Shown piece after piece: positions 1-8,806 of a DNA stretch of 47,335 bases. The DNA is taken from contig JBJKQL010000039.1 in the NCBI GenBank assembly GCA_046705265.1, forward strand, positions 1 to 47,335, written 5' to 3'. Below the pieces are notes generated by a model, which had not been told where the DNA came from, did not search any database, and saw only the letters and a program-made list of their open reading frames with translations. This DNA is from JAJYTL01 sp046705265. GTDB taxonomy: Bacteria; Pseudomonadota; Alphaproteobacteria; Ferrovibrionales; Ferrovibrionaceae. A program made the translations under genes and the position numbers. The first letter of the stretch is position 1; every line of letters begins with the position of its first letter.

Positions 1-21
1 GGCGGCCGCTACTATCATTGA
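1..21 (+). CDS. istA: C-terminal end of IstA transposase (partial)
   Basis: Frame 1 from the first base reads GGRYYH and then a TGA stop at 19-21, eleven bases before the istB start. In IS21 elements istA lies directly upstream of istB and often overlaps or abuts it, so this is probably the tail of the DDE transposase IstA. Only six residues are visible, so the call rests on position and not on sequence similarity. Confidence 0.4.
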   Translation, partial: GGRYYH

Positions 22-31
22 GGAAACCCCC

Positions 32-772
32 ATGCTTACTCATCCCACCCTGGAAACTCTTCACCAGCTCGGCCTTCATGGCTGCGCCAAAGGCTTCAAG
101 GAACTCGAGGCCAATCCCACCGCCGCCAGTCTCAGCCACGCCGAGTGGCTGGCCCTGATCCTCGAATACGAGATCACTTTGCGCCGTGAGAAGCGCTTCG
201 AAGCCCGATCGCGCCGCGCCAAGCTGCGACACGCCGCCACCATCGAGGATGTCGATTACCGCACGCCCCGCGGTCTCGACCGAACCCTCTTTCTCAAACT
301 CGCAGCCTGTCAATGGATCCGCGATCATCGTCATCTGATCCTTTGCGGGCCAACCGGCATCGGCAAAAGCTGGCTTTCTTGTGCTCTCGCATATCAAGCC
401 TGTCGGGAAGATTTCTCTGTTCTCTATTACCGTGTCCCCAGGCTCCTCGCCGCGCTCGATCTCGCCCGCGGCGACGGCCGCTACGCCAAGCTCCTCGCCA
501 GTCTGGCTCGGGTCAATCTGCTTCTGCTCGACGACTTCGGCCAGCCTTTGACCCCCGATCACCGGCGCGATCTGCTCGAAATCGTCGAGGATCGCCAGGG
601 TCGTGGCTCCTTGCTCATCACAAGCCAAGTTCCTGTGGATCGCTGGCATGAGATTATCGGCGATCCCACTCTCGGCGATGCGATCCTCGATCGCATCGTT
701 CATGCCGCCTATAAAATCGACCTCGCGGGCGAATCCATGCGCAAGCTGAAGGCCCGCAAAGACGAAAGCTGA
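32..772 (+). CDS. istB: IstB-like ATP-binding helper of IS21 transposition
   Basis: This is a 246-residue AAA+ ATPase of the IstB/DnaC-like type. It has a Walker A GPTGIGKS at residues 106-113 and a Walker B LLLLDDFG at 163-170. The N-terminal ~90 residues match the usual IstB helical domain, including a basic RREKRFEARSRRAKL-type stretch near 51-65. IstB is known to stimulate IstA-catalysed transposition and target choice by forming ATP-dependent oligomers on DNA. The length of about 245 residues is normal and no frameshift is visible. The start codon at 32 follows a GAGG at 20-23, which overlaps the stop of the upstream istA tail and suggests translational coupling. The gene acts in the cytoplasm with the transposase. 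Confidence 0.93.
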   Translation: MLTHPTLETLHQLGLHGCAKGFKELEANPTAASLSHAEWLALILEYEITLRREKRFEARSRRAKLRHAATIEDVDYRTPRGLDRTLFLKLAACQWIRDHRHLILCGPTGIGKSWLSCALAYQACREDFSVLYYRVPRLLAALDLARGDGRYAKLLASLARVNLLLLDDFGQPLTPDHRRDLLEIVEDRQGRGSLLITSQVPVDRWHEIIGDPTLGDAILDRIVHAAYKIDLAGESMRKLKARKDES

Positions 773-976
773 GTGATCATGATTGCCAGCGGCCATCCCC
801 GTTTACCACCGGCCCCAAAAAAGGCCGCCGCCGCGTTCGCCATCGAAAGGCGCGCCGCGGCGCCCTTGGGCCCGTGGAAAACGGGGATGGCCGCACTCGA
901 ACACATCACCACCTTGACGCGAGTACCATCACCATGCGATGACCACTTCAGACCCGCTGGGAGATCGTTGCCGACG

Positions 977-1070
977 TGGCCGCCTTCACATCGCAATGGT
1001 GGCCGGAATGAAATCGGAACGGTGGCCGGATCCAATTCGGATTACCTGGCCGGAACGATCGGAATCTGCA
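977..1070 (+). repeat. Iterated terminal repeats of the IS21-family right end
   Basis: TGGCCG or TGGCCGGA begins at 977, 1000, 1023 and 1047, giving spacings of 23, 23 and 24 bases. Each copy is followed about 14 bases later by a TCGGAA-like or TCGCAA block. The last copy runs into the CA tip at 1070. Regular repeats of about two helical turns are what IstA binds at IS21-family ends. Confidence 0.75.
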
Positions 1071-1134
1071 GTTCGAGCCGACACCGCATTAACCTGACAG
1101 TTGCCGGGGCTTCGCCATAGCAACGGGGGCGGCA

Positions 1135-1659
1135 ATGCGAAAAGCTGCCATTGCCGTGATTTGGTCCGCAGTCGCCATACTAGGCGCTTGGCCCGCACTT
1201 GCGCAGGCCGTCCCGACTCACTTCGAGCTTGAGGTGGCGTACTGCCTTGGGGCGAATGCGGCGTTGGCGAAGTCAGTGGGGCGCCTGCATGCACAATGGT
1301 GCGCGGTCGGCACTCCCTCATGGCCACATAGAAATCAAGCATGCGCCGGCCTGGAGGCCGACTTGGCTACCGCACGAGACCGAGCAAAAAGGCTTGGTGC
1401 CTACCTTCTGGTGGCAACACCGGACCAAGGGCTGAGCATCCCAACCATGCTTGCTCTTACGGGGCCGGCCAGCGCGACGCGCAAGCCCTCAACCCGGCCC
1501 ATCCCGACCCCGATACTGTCCGGCGCCTCCGGCATTGTCTTGCCGTTCTGGCGGATATTCCCTTTTAGCCAGCGACACCGATCCAAGCGCGACCTTGGCG
1601 CGCTTAGTGTCGGCCTAAGTGTACGCCGGGTTTCAGAACGTCCAAGTTTTCTCTTTTAA
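1135..1659 (+). CDS. Hypothetical secreted protein, possibly frameshifted
   Basis: The first ~25 residues (MRKAAIAVIW..., ending in ALAQA) form a convincing Sec signal peptide with a basic start, a hydrophobic core and an AQA cleavage site, so the product would be exported. The next ~80 residues contain several cysteines and no motif I recognise. After about codon 110 the frame becomes Pro/Ser/Arg-rich and unlike a folded protein. The +2-shifted frame (to a stop at 1568) instead offers a more protein-like helix-forming end, DPDTVRRLRHCLAVLADIPF. A frameshift near 1440-1470 is therefore possible. The gene lies just outside the IS21 right end and does not look like IS cargo. I do not recognise the family. 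Confidence 0.4.
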   Translation: MRKAAIAVIWSAVAILGAWPALAQAVPTHFELEVAYCLGANAALAKSVGRLHAQWCAVGTPSWPHRNQACAGLEADLATARDRAKRLGAYLLVATPDQGLSIPTMLALTGPASATRKPSTRPIPTPILSGASGIVLPFWRIFPFSQRHRSKRDLGALSVGLSVRRVSERPSFLF

Positions 1660-1682
1660 AACATCAGGTTATATAAAAGTAG

Positions 1683-1772
1683 TGGCGGATGGGGTGGGAT
1701 TCGAACCCACGAAACCCTTGCGGGTTTGCCGGTTTTCAAGACCGGTGCCTTCAACCACTCGGCCACCCATCC
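1683..1772 (-). tRNA. tRNA-Ser (anticodon UGA)
   Basis: On the minus strand the gene begins GGATGGG and ends CCCATCC, followed by a G discriminator base and an encoded CCA at 1685-1683. The D-arm GGCCGAGTGG, an anticodon stem CCGGT/ACCGG around CTTGAAA (anticodon TGA), a long class II variable arm and a TTCGAAT T-loop are all present. The long variable arm and UGA anticodon identify a serine tRNA reading UCN codons. Bases 1773-1982 upstream of it hold no feature I can support. Confidence 0.95.
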
Positions 1773-1982
1773 GGGAAAAGATGCGCGATTTCTAATCGCT
1801 TCTCCGGGGCCGCGTCCAGACTTCTCTAAGGGCGCTGAAAGCCAAGCGGCCGAAGGCGCGACAGTTACGGCAAAGGCCCGAAAGAGGACTCGCCGCAGCA
1901 CCTCTTGCCTCTGGCACGACAGACCTGTGCACGCGAACAAAGCCAAGCATCGCCCGTCAACCATCACGAAAGAGACGTGCGT

Positions 1983-2675
1983 TCAGCCACCAATCTGCGT
2001 CGAGCCCTGTTGCCTATGGCGGAGATAATGGCGATGGGCCTTGGCGCGATTGCCGCAGGCCGACATGGCGCACCAGCGCCGAGTGCCGCTCTTGCTGTCG
2101 TCGATGAAAAGCCAAAGACAGCGGTCGTTGGCACATTGGCGCACTTTCGCCCGCTTCGCACCGGTGAGCAGATCACCAGCGGACCACAACACGGGCACGA
2201 GCAACGCCGAAACACCCACGTCAATATCATCACCAATATCATCACTGGTCTTCATCCCTTCACGAGGGGCGACACGCCAGAGGAACCCATCGCCGCCCGG
2301 CGCGATGCCGTTTCGCACCGGCGCGAGCCCGAGTGCCCGATCGAGCCGCGCGAGATCCTGGTGGGACGGTTTCGCTCCCGCGGCGATGGCAGCGAAGACG
2401 GCAAAGATCGCCTCACGCAGGTCAACCGCTTTCCGAAACGCCACCCCGCCCCCGTCCGGCCCCGACGCCAGCTCCCTCTCAAAGGCGCGGGCACGCGTTG
2501 CCGCCACCAGGCCATCGGCCCGACACCAATCCATCAGCGCCGTGAAATCGGAAAGCGTCTCGGTCGGCTCGGCACGACCCCGCCAACAGCGCGTATTGGC
2601 AAAACCGAGACAAAGGCCGTCCTGCGGTGCCGGGACGGCATCGCCTGAATGGCAAGAAGCGGCAAGGCTCACCAT
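1983..2675 (-). CDS. CGNR zinc-finger / ABATE domain protein, putative transcriptional regulator
   Basis: The 230-residue product has the ABATE domain layout, with an N-terminal LCLGFANTRCWRG segment near residues 21-33 and a central helical part. It ends in a CGNR zinc finger at about 180-217 with CANDRC, a WC pair and SACGNRAKAHRHY. The four cysteines and the CGNR signature are all present, so the metal site looks intact. Proteins of this family are presumed DNA-binding regulators, but few have known targets. The gene is monocistronic, transcribed away from a broken VOC gene that starts about 115 bases away on the other strand. Regulation of that neighbour is only a guess. The ATG at 2675 leaves a short, poorly conserved leader before the domain. 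Confidence 0.88.
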   Translation of the reverse strand: MVSLAASCHSGDAVPAPQDGLCLGFANTRCWRGRAEPTETLSDFTALMDWCRADGLVAATRARAFERELASGPDGGGVAFRKAVDLREAIFAVFAAIAAGAKPSHQDLARLDRALGLAPVRNGIAPGGDGFLWRVAPREGMKTSDDIGDDIDVGVSALLVPVLWSAGDLLTGAKRAKVRQCANDRCLWLFIDDSKSGTRRWCAMSACGNRAKAHRHYLRHRQQGSTQIGG

Positions 2676-2790
2676 GATGCAAACATACTAACCTTCTTCA
2701 TGGTTGAGAAGGCCTCGAAATTCGGGAATCAGTGTAACCATATTGAAGGTCACATTTCTTCTTCGCCCTGAAACCGCAGGAGATCAAGTC

Positions 2791-3170
2791 ATGGTCGACC
2801 ATCTCTCGATCGGCGCGCGCAGCCTCAAGGCCGCGAAACGCTTCTACGATCACGCGTTGAAGCCGCTCGGCTATACCTGCCTGAGCAAGGACGCCGAATC
2901 CTTGGGCTATGGCAATACGCGGCCTCAATTCTGGATCAACCAGACCGATTGGCCGCTCACGGCCGATGAACGTTCCAGCGTTCATTTCTGCTTCGACGCG
3001 TCAAGCCGATCGGCTGTCGAGGCCTTCCACCGTGCCGCACTTGCCGCCGGTGGCCGCGACAACGGCAAGCCTGGGTTGCGTCCGGATTATGACAGTAATT
3101 ATTTTATGCGGCCTTTGTCACCGATCCTGACGGTTATCGACTGGAGGCCGTGTCCTTCGCCAAATCGTGA
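2791..3170 (+). pseudogene. VOC (glyoxalase/bleomycin-resistance) family protein, frameshifted
   Basis: From the ATG at 2791 (AGGAG upstream at about 2778) the frame reads a typical VOC domain: MVDHLSIGARSLKAAKRFYD, then a central QFWINQTD strand and GLRPDYDSNY. The open frame then runs into unrelated residues to a stop at 3192. The frame shifted by two gives AAFVTDPDGYRLEAVSFAKS and a stop at 3168-3170, exactly the conserved VOC ending with the metal-binding glutamate. The break is at the TTATTTTATG run near 3100-3110. This is either a real inactivating indel or a homopolymer sequencing error. If intact the protein would be ~126 residues. Bases 3171-3387 hold no gene I can support. Confidence 0.82.
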
Positions 3171-3387
3171 TCGTGGCCTTCGCGCGACGTAGCTTGCGGC
3201 ACCACCGCGAGCATGGGGGATTCGCGCTCTCTCAATACCCCCTCGCACCGTGATCAAACTCTGGCGCCGGATCGCGGAAAAGCTATGCTAGGCGGCGCCG
3301 CAGTGGCACAATTGCGGAATCTGAACCCAGAAGCTGAAGCTCGTGCATTACCGCCATCCCGAGGATCACCAGTCGAGGATCGGTCTC

Positions 3388-4737
3388 ATGAACGTCGCCA
3401 CTCCACTGCTTGAAGCGGATCGGGAACATCTCATCCATCCCCTACACCATCCAAGCGACCTCCGGGAACCGATCCTTTTCGTCTCGGGTCAAGGCGCCAT
3501 CCTGCGCGACGCATCCGGCAAGGAATATATCGACGGGCTTTCGAGCCTGTGGAACGTCAACGCCGGCCATAGCCGTAAGGAACTTGCCGAAGCCGCCGCG
3601 GAACAGATGAGCCGGCTCGCTTTCGCCTCCGCCTATGCCGGCACCAGCAACGAACCGGCGGTCCGGCTGGCCGAACGTGTGGTCAGCCACGCCTATGCCA
3701 ATACCAGAGCCGTCTATTTCACCACCGCCGGCGCGGAATCCAATGAATCCGCCTTCAAGATCGCGCGTTTCTTCTGGAAGACCAGCGGCAAACCGAATAA
3801 GGTCAAGATCATCTCGCGTATTCATGCGTATCACGGCGTCACCCTGGCGGCGATGAGCGCGACCGGCATTGCCGCCTATCACCAAATGTTTGGGCCGCTG
3901 GTGCCCAATTTTCTCCAGGCGCCGGCACCCTATCCCTATCGTTGGCCGGGGAACGGAGACCCCGGAATTGAAGCGGCGGAAGCGGTCGAGAAGATGATCC
4001 TGGCAGAAGGTCCGGACACCGTCGCCGCCGTGATCGCCGAGCCGGTGATCGGCGCCGGCGGCGTGATCGTGCCGCCCGTTACCTATTTTCCCCGACTTCG
4101 CGAAATCTGCGACCAGCATGACGTGCTCTTGATCGCGGATGAGGTGATCACCGGTTTCGGCCGCACCGGCCGCTGGTTTGCCCTCGGTCACTGGAACGTA
4201 GCGCCCGATCTGGTTTCCTTCGCGAAGGGAGTAACGAGCGCCCATTTGCCGCTCGGCGGTGTTCTGGTTTCGGACCGGGTGCAAGCGGCAATCGAAGAGG
4301 CGCCAGCCGATCGCAAGTTCATGCATGCCGCGACCTATTCCGGCCATCCGGTGTGCTGCGCGGTCGGACTGAAGAATGTCGAGCTCATTGAGCACGAAGG
4401 TTTGGTCGAACGCGCCGCGGCGATGGGCAAGCGGCTCCTCGCCGGGCTCGAAACCTTGCGTGAATTCCCGAACGTCGGCGACGTCCGTGGTCTCGGCATG
4501 ATGTGCGGCGTCGAACTGGTAAGCGACAAAGGCACCAAAGCCCCGGCGTTCGGCCTTGGGGCCAAGGTCGCGAAAGAGGCCATGACCCGCGGCGTTCTCA
4601 TCCGCATCCGTGCCGGCTCGCCCGATCCCGCCATCGGCGACACGATCTGTATCGCGCCGCCCTTGATGACGCCGGAAGCGACGCTCGACCGGCTGGTCAA
4701 CGTGATCGCCGAGGCGATCCGCGCCGCGTGCCAGTGA
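3388..4737 (+). CDS. Class III (omega) aminotransferase, PLP-dependent
   Basis: The 449-residue product begins MNVATPLLEADREHLIHPLHHP, the usual start of omega-aminotransferases of the aspartate aminotransferase superfamily, fold type I, subgroup III. Conserved features include the LSSLWNVNAGHSR motif, the TTAGAESNESAFKIAR phosphate-binding region, the ADEVITGFGRTGRW Asp motif and the Schiff-base lysine in LVSFAKGVTSAHLPLGG. These enzymes move an amino group from an omega-amino acid or amine to pyruvate or a 2-oxoacid in the cytoplasm. ATG 3388 is preferred over 3343 because homologues start here and GAGGATCGG lies just upstream. It faces the amidase gene convergently with a 26-base gap. The substrate cannot be read from the sequence. 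Confidence 0.9.
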   Translation: MNVATPLLEADREHLIHPLHHPSDLREPILFVSGQGAILRDASGKEYIDGLSSLWNVNAGHSRKELAEAAAEQMSRLAFASAYAGTSNEPAVRLAERVVSHAYANTRAVYFTTAGAESNESAFKIARFFWKTSGKPNKVKIISRIHAYHGVTLAAMSATGIAAYHQMFGPLVPNFLQAPAPYPYRWPGNGDPGIEAAEAVEKMILAEGPDTVAAVIAEPVIGAGGVIVPPVTYFPRLREICDQHDVLLIADEVITGFGRTGRWFALGHWNVAPDLVSFAKGVTSAHLPLGGVLVSDRVQAAIEEAPADRKFMHAATYSGHPVCCAVGLKNVELIEHEGLVERAAAMGKRLLAGLETLREFPNVGDVRGLGMMCGVELVSDKGTKAPAFGLGAKVAKEAMTRGVLIRIRAGSPDPAIGDTICIAPPLMTPEATLDRLVNVIAEAIRAACQ

Positions 4738-4763
4738 TTGCCCGACCGAAACCGCAGCGAGAC

Positions 4764-6218
4764 CTATTGCTCGTAGCCTGGCGGCGGCACGAAGGCGCGG
4801 TATTCGCGCTCCAATAGCTTCGCGAAAGCAAGGCAGGTGCGGTCACCGTATTGCGGCCCGATGATCTGCACGCCAACCGGCAACCCGGCGGGCGTAAGGC
4901 CGATCGGCGCCACCGTCGACGGCAGATAATAAGCGCCGGAATAGCCGGCCCAGAAAAGCTGATCGGTGCCGGGAACCCGCTTGCCATTGACCGTGATCAT
5001 GCGCTCATAGCGCTCCCCCGCCTGATCGTGTGGGAACGCGGCGGAGGATGCGACCGGGCACAGCATCAGATCGTAAGTCTTGAAGAATTCCGCCCATTTG
5101 AGGCGAATCTTGTGGCGTGCCTCGTTAACCGCGAGCCAATTGCGATGGTACATGATGTTGGCGCGGCTGAAGGCTGCGAAATAGCTGTGATCATCAGGTT
5201 CCAGCGTGCGCGCGGTTGCGAGCGTGCGTTCGAATTCCTTCTCCGAAAGCCGGCCGGAAGTGGCTGAACGCAAGAGATCGATAAAGACCCGATGCGCGGC
5301 GGTGGTATCGAAATCGGGTCGCGCCGTATTGCTTACCTTGACCCGTTTCTTGGTGAGGAAGCGGGCGAGCTGCTGAATCTGGTCCTGCACTTCATGATCG
5401 ACTTCGGCATTGGCATCGTTCAAGAGAACCGCGACCTTGAACTCGTGCCACTCGGTTTTTTTCGGTGCTACCAAGGCGAGGCGGTAACCATTGCTCTCGA
5501 TCTCGTCCGGCCCGGCGATGATCGAGAGTGCGGTCGCGAGATCGTCGACGCTCCGGGCGAGCGGCCCGATTACCGAAATATCCGCGAAAGCCACCTTGCC
5601 CGGCAACGCGTGTCCGGCTGGCGGACAAAGGCCATAGGTCGGCTTGTGGCCGAAGACGCCGCAGTAATGCGCTGGATCGCGGATCGAGGAGCCGATATCG
5701 CTCCCGGACTCGAGACCGGTAAGGCCGGCGGCCAAGGCCGCAGCCGCGCCGCCCGACGAGCCACCCGGCGTCCGCCCCAGGTCCCAAGGATTGTTGGTCG
5801 TGCCATAGATCGGGTTGTAGCTCTGCCAGTCAGCAAGCATCACCGGCACGTTGCTCTTGCCGAAAAGCACCGCACCGGCGGCCAGATAGCGGTCGACGGC
5901 CAAGGCATTCTTTTCCGGGTAATTGTCCTTGTGCTCGATCACACCCCAGGTGGTTGGCATGCCGACGACGTTATAGGATTCCTTGATCGTCATCGGCACG
6001 CCATGAAGCAGCCCCCAGACCTCGCCCTTGGCAAGCGCCCGGTCGGCGGCGCGGGCACGTTTGCGCGCGGCCTCGACGTCGGTCACGATGATCGCGTTGA
6101 TCAGAGGGTTATACCGCTCCATGCGGTCGAGATAATGCTCCAGCAGTTCGAGGCAGCCGATCTTGCGCTGGCGAATGCGGGTCGCAAGCTGCCTTGCCGA
6201 TAAAAATCCGATATCCAT
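4764..6218 (-). CDS. Amidase signature family enzyme
   Basis: This 484-residue protein carries the amidase signature with the Ser-cisSer-Lys triad: Lys79 in MTIKESYN, the SSGG block at 154-157 and the nucleophilic serine in SDIGSSIR near 178. The usual core and C-terminal GLPVGVQIIGPQYGD strand are present, so the enzyme looks complete. Family members hydrolyse amides to acid plus ammonia, and the relatives include indoleacetamide, aryl-acylamide and fatty-acid amide hydrolases. The sequence does not identify the substrate. A G-rich stretch just upstream of the ATG provides the ribosome site. It lies downstream of the sulfatase and SDR genes on the same strand, 112 bases after the sulfatase stop, and could be the last gene of that operon. 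Confidence 0.92.
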   Translation of the reverse strand: MDIGFLSARQLATRIRQRKIGCLELLEHYLDRMERYNPLINAIIVTDVEAARKRARAADRALAKGEVWGLLHGVPMTIKESYNVVGMPTTWGVIEHKDNYPEKNALAVDRYLAAGAVLFGKSNVPVMLADWQSYNPIYGTTNNPWDLGRTPGGSSGGAAAALAAGLTGLESGSDIGSSIRDPAHYCGVFGHKPTYGLCPPAGHALPGKVAFADISVIGPLARSVDDLATALSIIAGPDEIESNGYRLALVAPKKTEWHEFKVAVLLNDANAEVDHEVQDQIQQLARFLTKKRVKVSNTARPDFDTTAAHRVFIDLLRSATSGRLSEKEFERTLATARTLEPDDHSYFAAFSRANIMYHRNWLAVNEARHKIRLKWAEFFKTYDLMLCPVASSAAFPHDQAGERYERMITVNGKRVPGTDQLFWAGYSGAYYLPSTVAPIGLTPAGLPVGVQIIGPQYGDRTCLAFAKLLEREYRAFVPPPGYEQ

Positions 6219-6330
6219 CCCACCCCCCCGAAAGCCATTCCGCGCGGCAGATCGCTCGCGATTATGCCGATGCTACTTTCGATGTTAGCGAGCGGAGCGA
6301 CGAGATACCAGAGCCAGGATCGGCAACGCC

Positions 6331-7872
6331 CTAAACGCTGGAATAGCGCGCTAGCGGCGGATCTCGCGGCGGTGGCAGATGGTCCCTGAGATCGGCGAGA
6401 AGATCCGATTTCAAACCGGCGTGGGCTGGATCAGACCACAGATTGCGCCATTGCAGGGGATCGTTCTTGAGATCGTAAAGCTCACCCTCGGCACCGTCAT
6501 AGAGCGTGCTCTTCTCGTATAGCGTGATCTGATAGCCGTCGCGATAGAGGCTGCGAAGATGGATCGTAATCCCGTTGTGCTCGCTGTCCCATTCAGTAAT
6601 CACACGCTCGCGCTTTTCTGCTTCCGCATCCCTGCCGCTCACCGGCAAGGGCCGGCCCTGCATCCATTCCGGCGCCGGCAACCCGGCAATAGTGCAGAAG
6701 GTCGGCGCCAGATCGATATGGCCGACAGGCTGCGGCACTATGGCAGGCGCGATCTTGATTGAAGGCGCCGGGCGCCAGATCAGCGGCACGTGGAGAAGCG
6801 CCTCTACGTGATGCGGACCTTTGAAAAGCAGACCGAAATCACCCTGCAATTCACCATGATCAGTGGAATAGAATACGTCAGTATCCGCTTCCCATCCCCT
6901 GGCCGCGATACACCGCAGGACGCGGCCACAGGCCTCGTCGATCAATTCGTTCTCGATATGCACCATAGCGGTGATCTCTCGGATTTGATCGGCAGTAAGG
7001 CTGGCCGGTACGAAATCGGGCGGCGCTTCAAAACAAGTCACCGCCTTGCCGCAGTACCAATCGAGCCAATGACGCGGCTTGTCAGCGAGAACAGCCTCTA
7101 TCTTTTCGCGGCTTCCCGGATAGCCCGCCGGCAGATCGAGGTCGCGCCACTTGACGCGGCCAAGCTCCGACATCGGCGGGTCCCAGGGATGATGCGGATC
7201 GGGAAAACTCATCCAGACGAACCAGTCATCTTGCGGATCGAGGGTATCGAGATAGGCGACGGTACGATCCGCCACCCATTCGGTGTGGTAGTCAGCGCGC
7301 GAGATCGGATTGTGCTTCACCTGGATCGCGCCGGTATCGCCGCCGCCGTGGCTGTTCTGCTCGAAAGTCGCCGGATTGAGGATCGGATAATAGCCGTCGA
7401 TCTCCTGCGGATGGTTCTCGCGCATCCAGGCGGAATAATGCCAGAAGCCGCGCGCCACGTGACCCGAAAGCTCCACATGTTCGAAGCCGCGGTGCGGGCC
7501 GAAGCTGTTAGCGCTGGCGAACCGGTTCTCGGCAAACCGGATCTTAAGGTCGAGCATCGGCTCGAAATGCGCCTTGCCGATCAACGCCGTGCGATAGCCA
7601 CCCCGTTCATTCAAATACCGGGCGACGCTGGGCGCGTCTTCGGGCAAGGGCACGCCGTTCATCCAAACACCGTGGCTACGCATGTATTGGCCGGTGATCA
7701 TGGTAGCGCGGGAGGGCATGCAGACGACGCTCTGGCAATGAGCACGGCCATATGAGATGCCGGCAGTCGCCAGACCATCGACCACCGGCGTGCGCGCGAT
7801 CTTACCGCCGTTGCAACCGAGCGCATCAAAGCGCTGCTGGTCAGTCGTGATGAAAAGAATCTTCCGGCCCAT
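6331..7872 (-). CDS. Type I sulfatase / phosphonate monoester hydrolase-like
   Basis: The 513-residue product belongs to the alkaline-phosphatase superfamily. Metal-binding Asp11 and the following DQQRFD motif are at the N terminus. Cys51 begins CMPSR, the C-x-P-x-R signature whose cysteine is converted to formylglycine in type I sulfatases and phosphonate monoester hydrolases. A second metal site appears in YSTDHGELQGDFGLLFKGP. No signal peptide is visible, so it is probably cytoplasmic. It would need a formylglycine-generating enzyme encoded elsewhere. A GGGAGGAAAC ribosome site precedes the ATG. It follows the SDR gene by 39 bases and precedes the amidase. Within the superfamily, sulfate ester and phosphonate monoester substrates cannot be told apart by eye. 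Confidence 0.9.
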   Translation of the reverse strand: MGRKILFITTDQQRFDALGCNGGKIARTPVVDGLATAGISYGRAHCQSVVCMPSRATMITGQYMRSHGVWMNGVPLPEDAPSVARYLNERGGYRTALIGKAHFEPMLDLKIRFAENRFASANSFGPHRGFEHVELSGHVARGFWHYSAWMRENHPQEIDGYYPILNPATFEQNSHGGGDTGAIQVKHNPISRADYHTEWVADRTVAYLDTLDPQDDWFVWMSFPDPHHPWDPPMSELGRVKWRDLDLPAGYPGSREKIEAVLADKPRHWLDWYCGKAVTCFEAPPDFVPASLTADQIREITAMVHIENELIDEACGRVLRCIAARGWEADTDVFYSTDHGELQGDFGLLFKGPHHVEALLHVPLIWRPAPSIKIAPAIVPQPVGHIDLAPTFCTIAGLPAPEWMQGRPLPVSGRDAEAEKRERVITEWDSEHNGITIHLRSLYRDGYQITLYEKSTLYDGAEGELYDLKNDPLQWRNLWSDPAHAGLKSDLLADLRDHLPPPRDPPLARYSSV

Positions 7873-7911
7873 GTTTCCTCCCTCGTGCGGCGGTCGTCCA
7901 CTCTGCGGATA

Positions 7912-8664
7912 TCAATAAACCGCGCGACCACCGGATATGTCGAAGGCGGCACCAGTCGAAAAGCAGCATTCGGTGGAAGCAAGCCAAGCCACCAGCGAGG
8001 CGACTTCCTCGACCTTGCCGAAGCGATTCAGCGGAATTTTCGAAAGCATGTAGTCTATGTGCTCCTGGCTCATCTGCGCGAAGATATCGGTTTCGATCGC
8101 AGCCGGCGTTACGCAGTTGCAGATCACGCCGGTGGCCGCGCATTCCTTGCCGATCGATTTGGTGAGGCCAATGACGCCGGCCTTGGCAGCGCTATAGGCG
8201 GAGGCATTGGGATTGCCCTCCTTCCCGGCGATCGAGGCGATATTGACGACGCGTCCGTAGCCTCGCTTCAGCATTTCCGGGATCACCGCGGCGCAGCAGA
8301 GATAGGTGCCAATCAGGTCGACCTCGATCACGCGCCGCCAATCCGCCGCGCCATAATCCCAGAGCTTACGGTTCGGGCCTGAAATCCCGGCATTGTTGAC
8401 CAGAATATCGATTTGGCCGAACCGTTCGCGCGTCACCTCCGTCGCCGCCTTGACCGATGCCTCGTTGGTTACGTCGATCTTGACCGCCAGCGTTTCGCCA
8501 TGACTGCGAAGCATGGCGGCTGCTTTTTTCGCCTCGGCTTCGTCCACGTCCCAAAGCGCAACAGCCGCGCCGCTCTGCAACAGCCGCTCGGTGATAGCGC
8601 GGCCGATGCCGCGCGCCGCGCCGGTAACGATGGCCTTGCGGTCCTTGAGATCGATCATGTTCAT
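7912..8664 (-). CDS. SDR-family NAD(P)-dependent oxidoreductase
   Basis: The 250-residue product is a classical short-chain dehydrogenase. It has TGAARGIG at 14-21 for the dinucleotide, NNAG in the middle, the catalytic serine in NIASIAG and the YSAAK catalytic Tyr-Lys pair. It ends FDISGGRAVY, as expected for this family. The ATG at 8664 is chosen over 8790 because homologues start close to MNMIDLKDRKAIVTG and GGAAGGGA lies upstream. It is the first gene of the minus-strand group SDR-sulfatase-amidase and starts about 140 bases from the palindromic operator. A role in oxidising an alcohol released by the neighbouring hydrolases is inference. Confidence 0.92.
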   Translation of the reverse strand: MNMIDLKDRKAIVTGAARGIGRAITERLLQSGAAVALWDVDEAEAKKAAAMLRSHGETLAVKIDVTNEASVKAATEVTRERFGQIDILVNNAGISGPNRKLWDYGAADWRRVIEVDLIGTYLCCAAVIPEMLKRGYGRVVNIASIAGKEGNPNASAYSAAKAGVIGLTKSIGKECAATGVICNCVTPAAIETDIFAQMSQEHIDYMLSKIPLNRFGKVEEVASLVAWLASTECCFSTGAAFDISGGRAVY

Positions 8665-8806
8665 GACGGCATCCCTTCCCCAGCCCGTTCTCTCACCCGC
8701 CGCTGCGGCGAACGGGCCAATGGTGATGGTAACGCAAAACCACCCCCTCAGCATTGCGCGACGCGATACGGTAGCCGGCCGCAATTCCAATCTTGACGCA
8801 GAAGGT

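Larger units (their letters stand above)
1..1070 (+). mobile_element. IS21-family insertion sequence, 3' part only
   Basis: The segment holds the probable last codons of istA, a complete istB and a non-coding right end that carries four iterated repeats and finishes in CA. IS21-family elements typically have the istA-istB order, multiple terminal repeats and TG...CA tips, so the right boundary is placed at the TGCA at 1067-1070. The left part lies outside the window. The istB frame is intact, so the element may still be functional if istA is complete. Bases 773-976, between istB and the repeats, hold nothing else that I recognise. Confidence 0.8.

Noticed and set aside
3213..3413. Open frame between the VOC remnant and the aminotransferase
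   Set aside because: No recognisable domain, biased composition, and it overlaps the better supported aminotransferase start.
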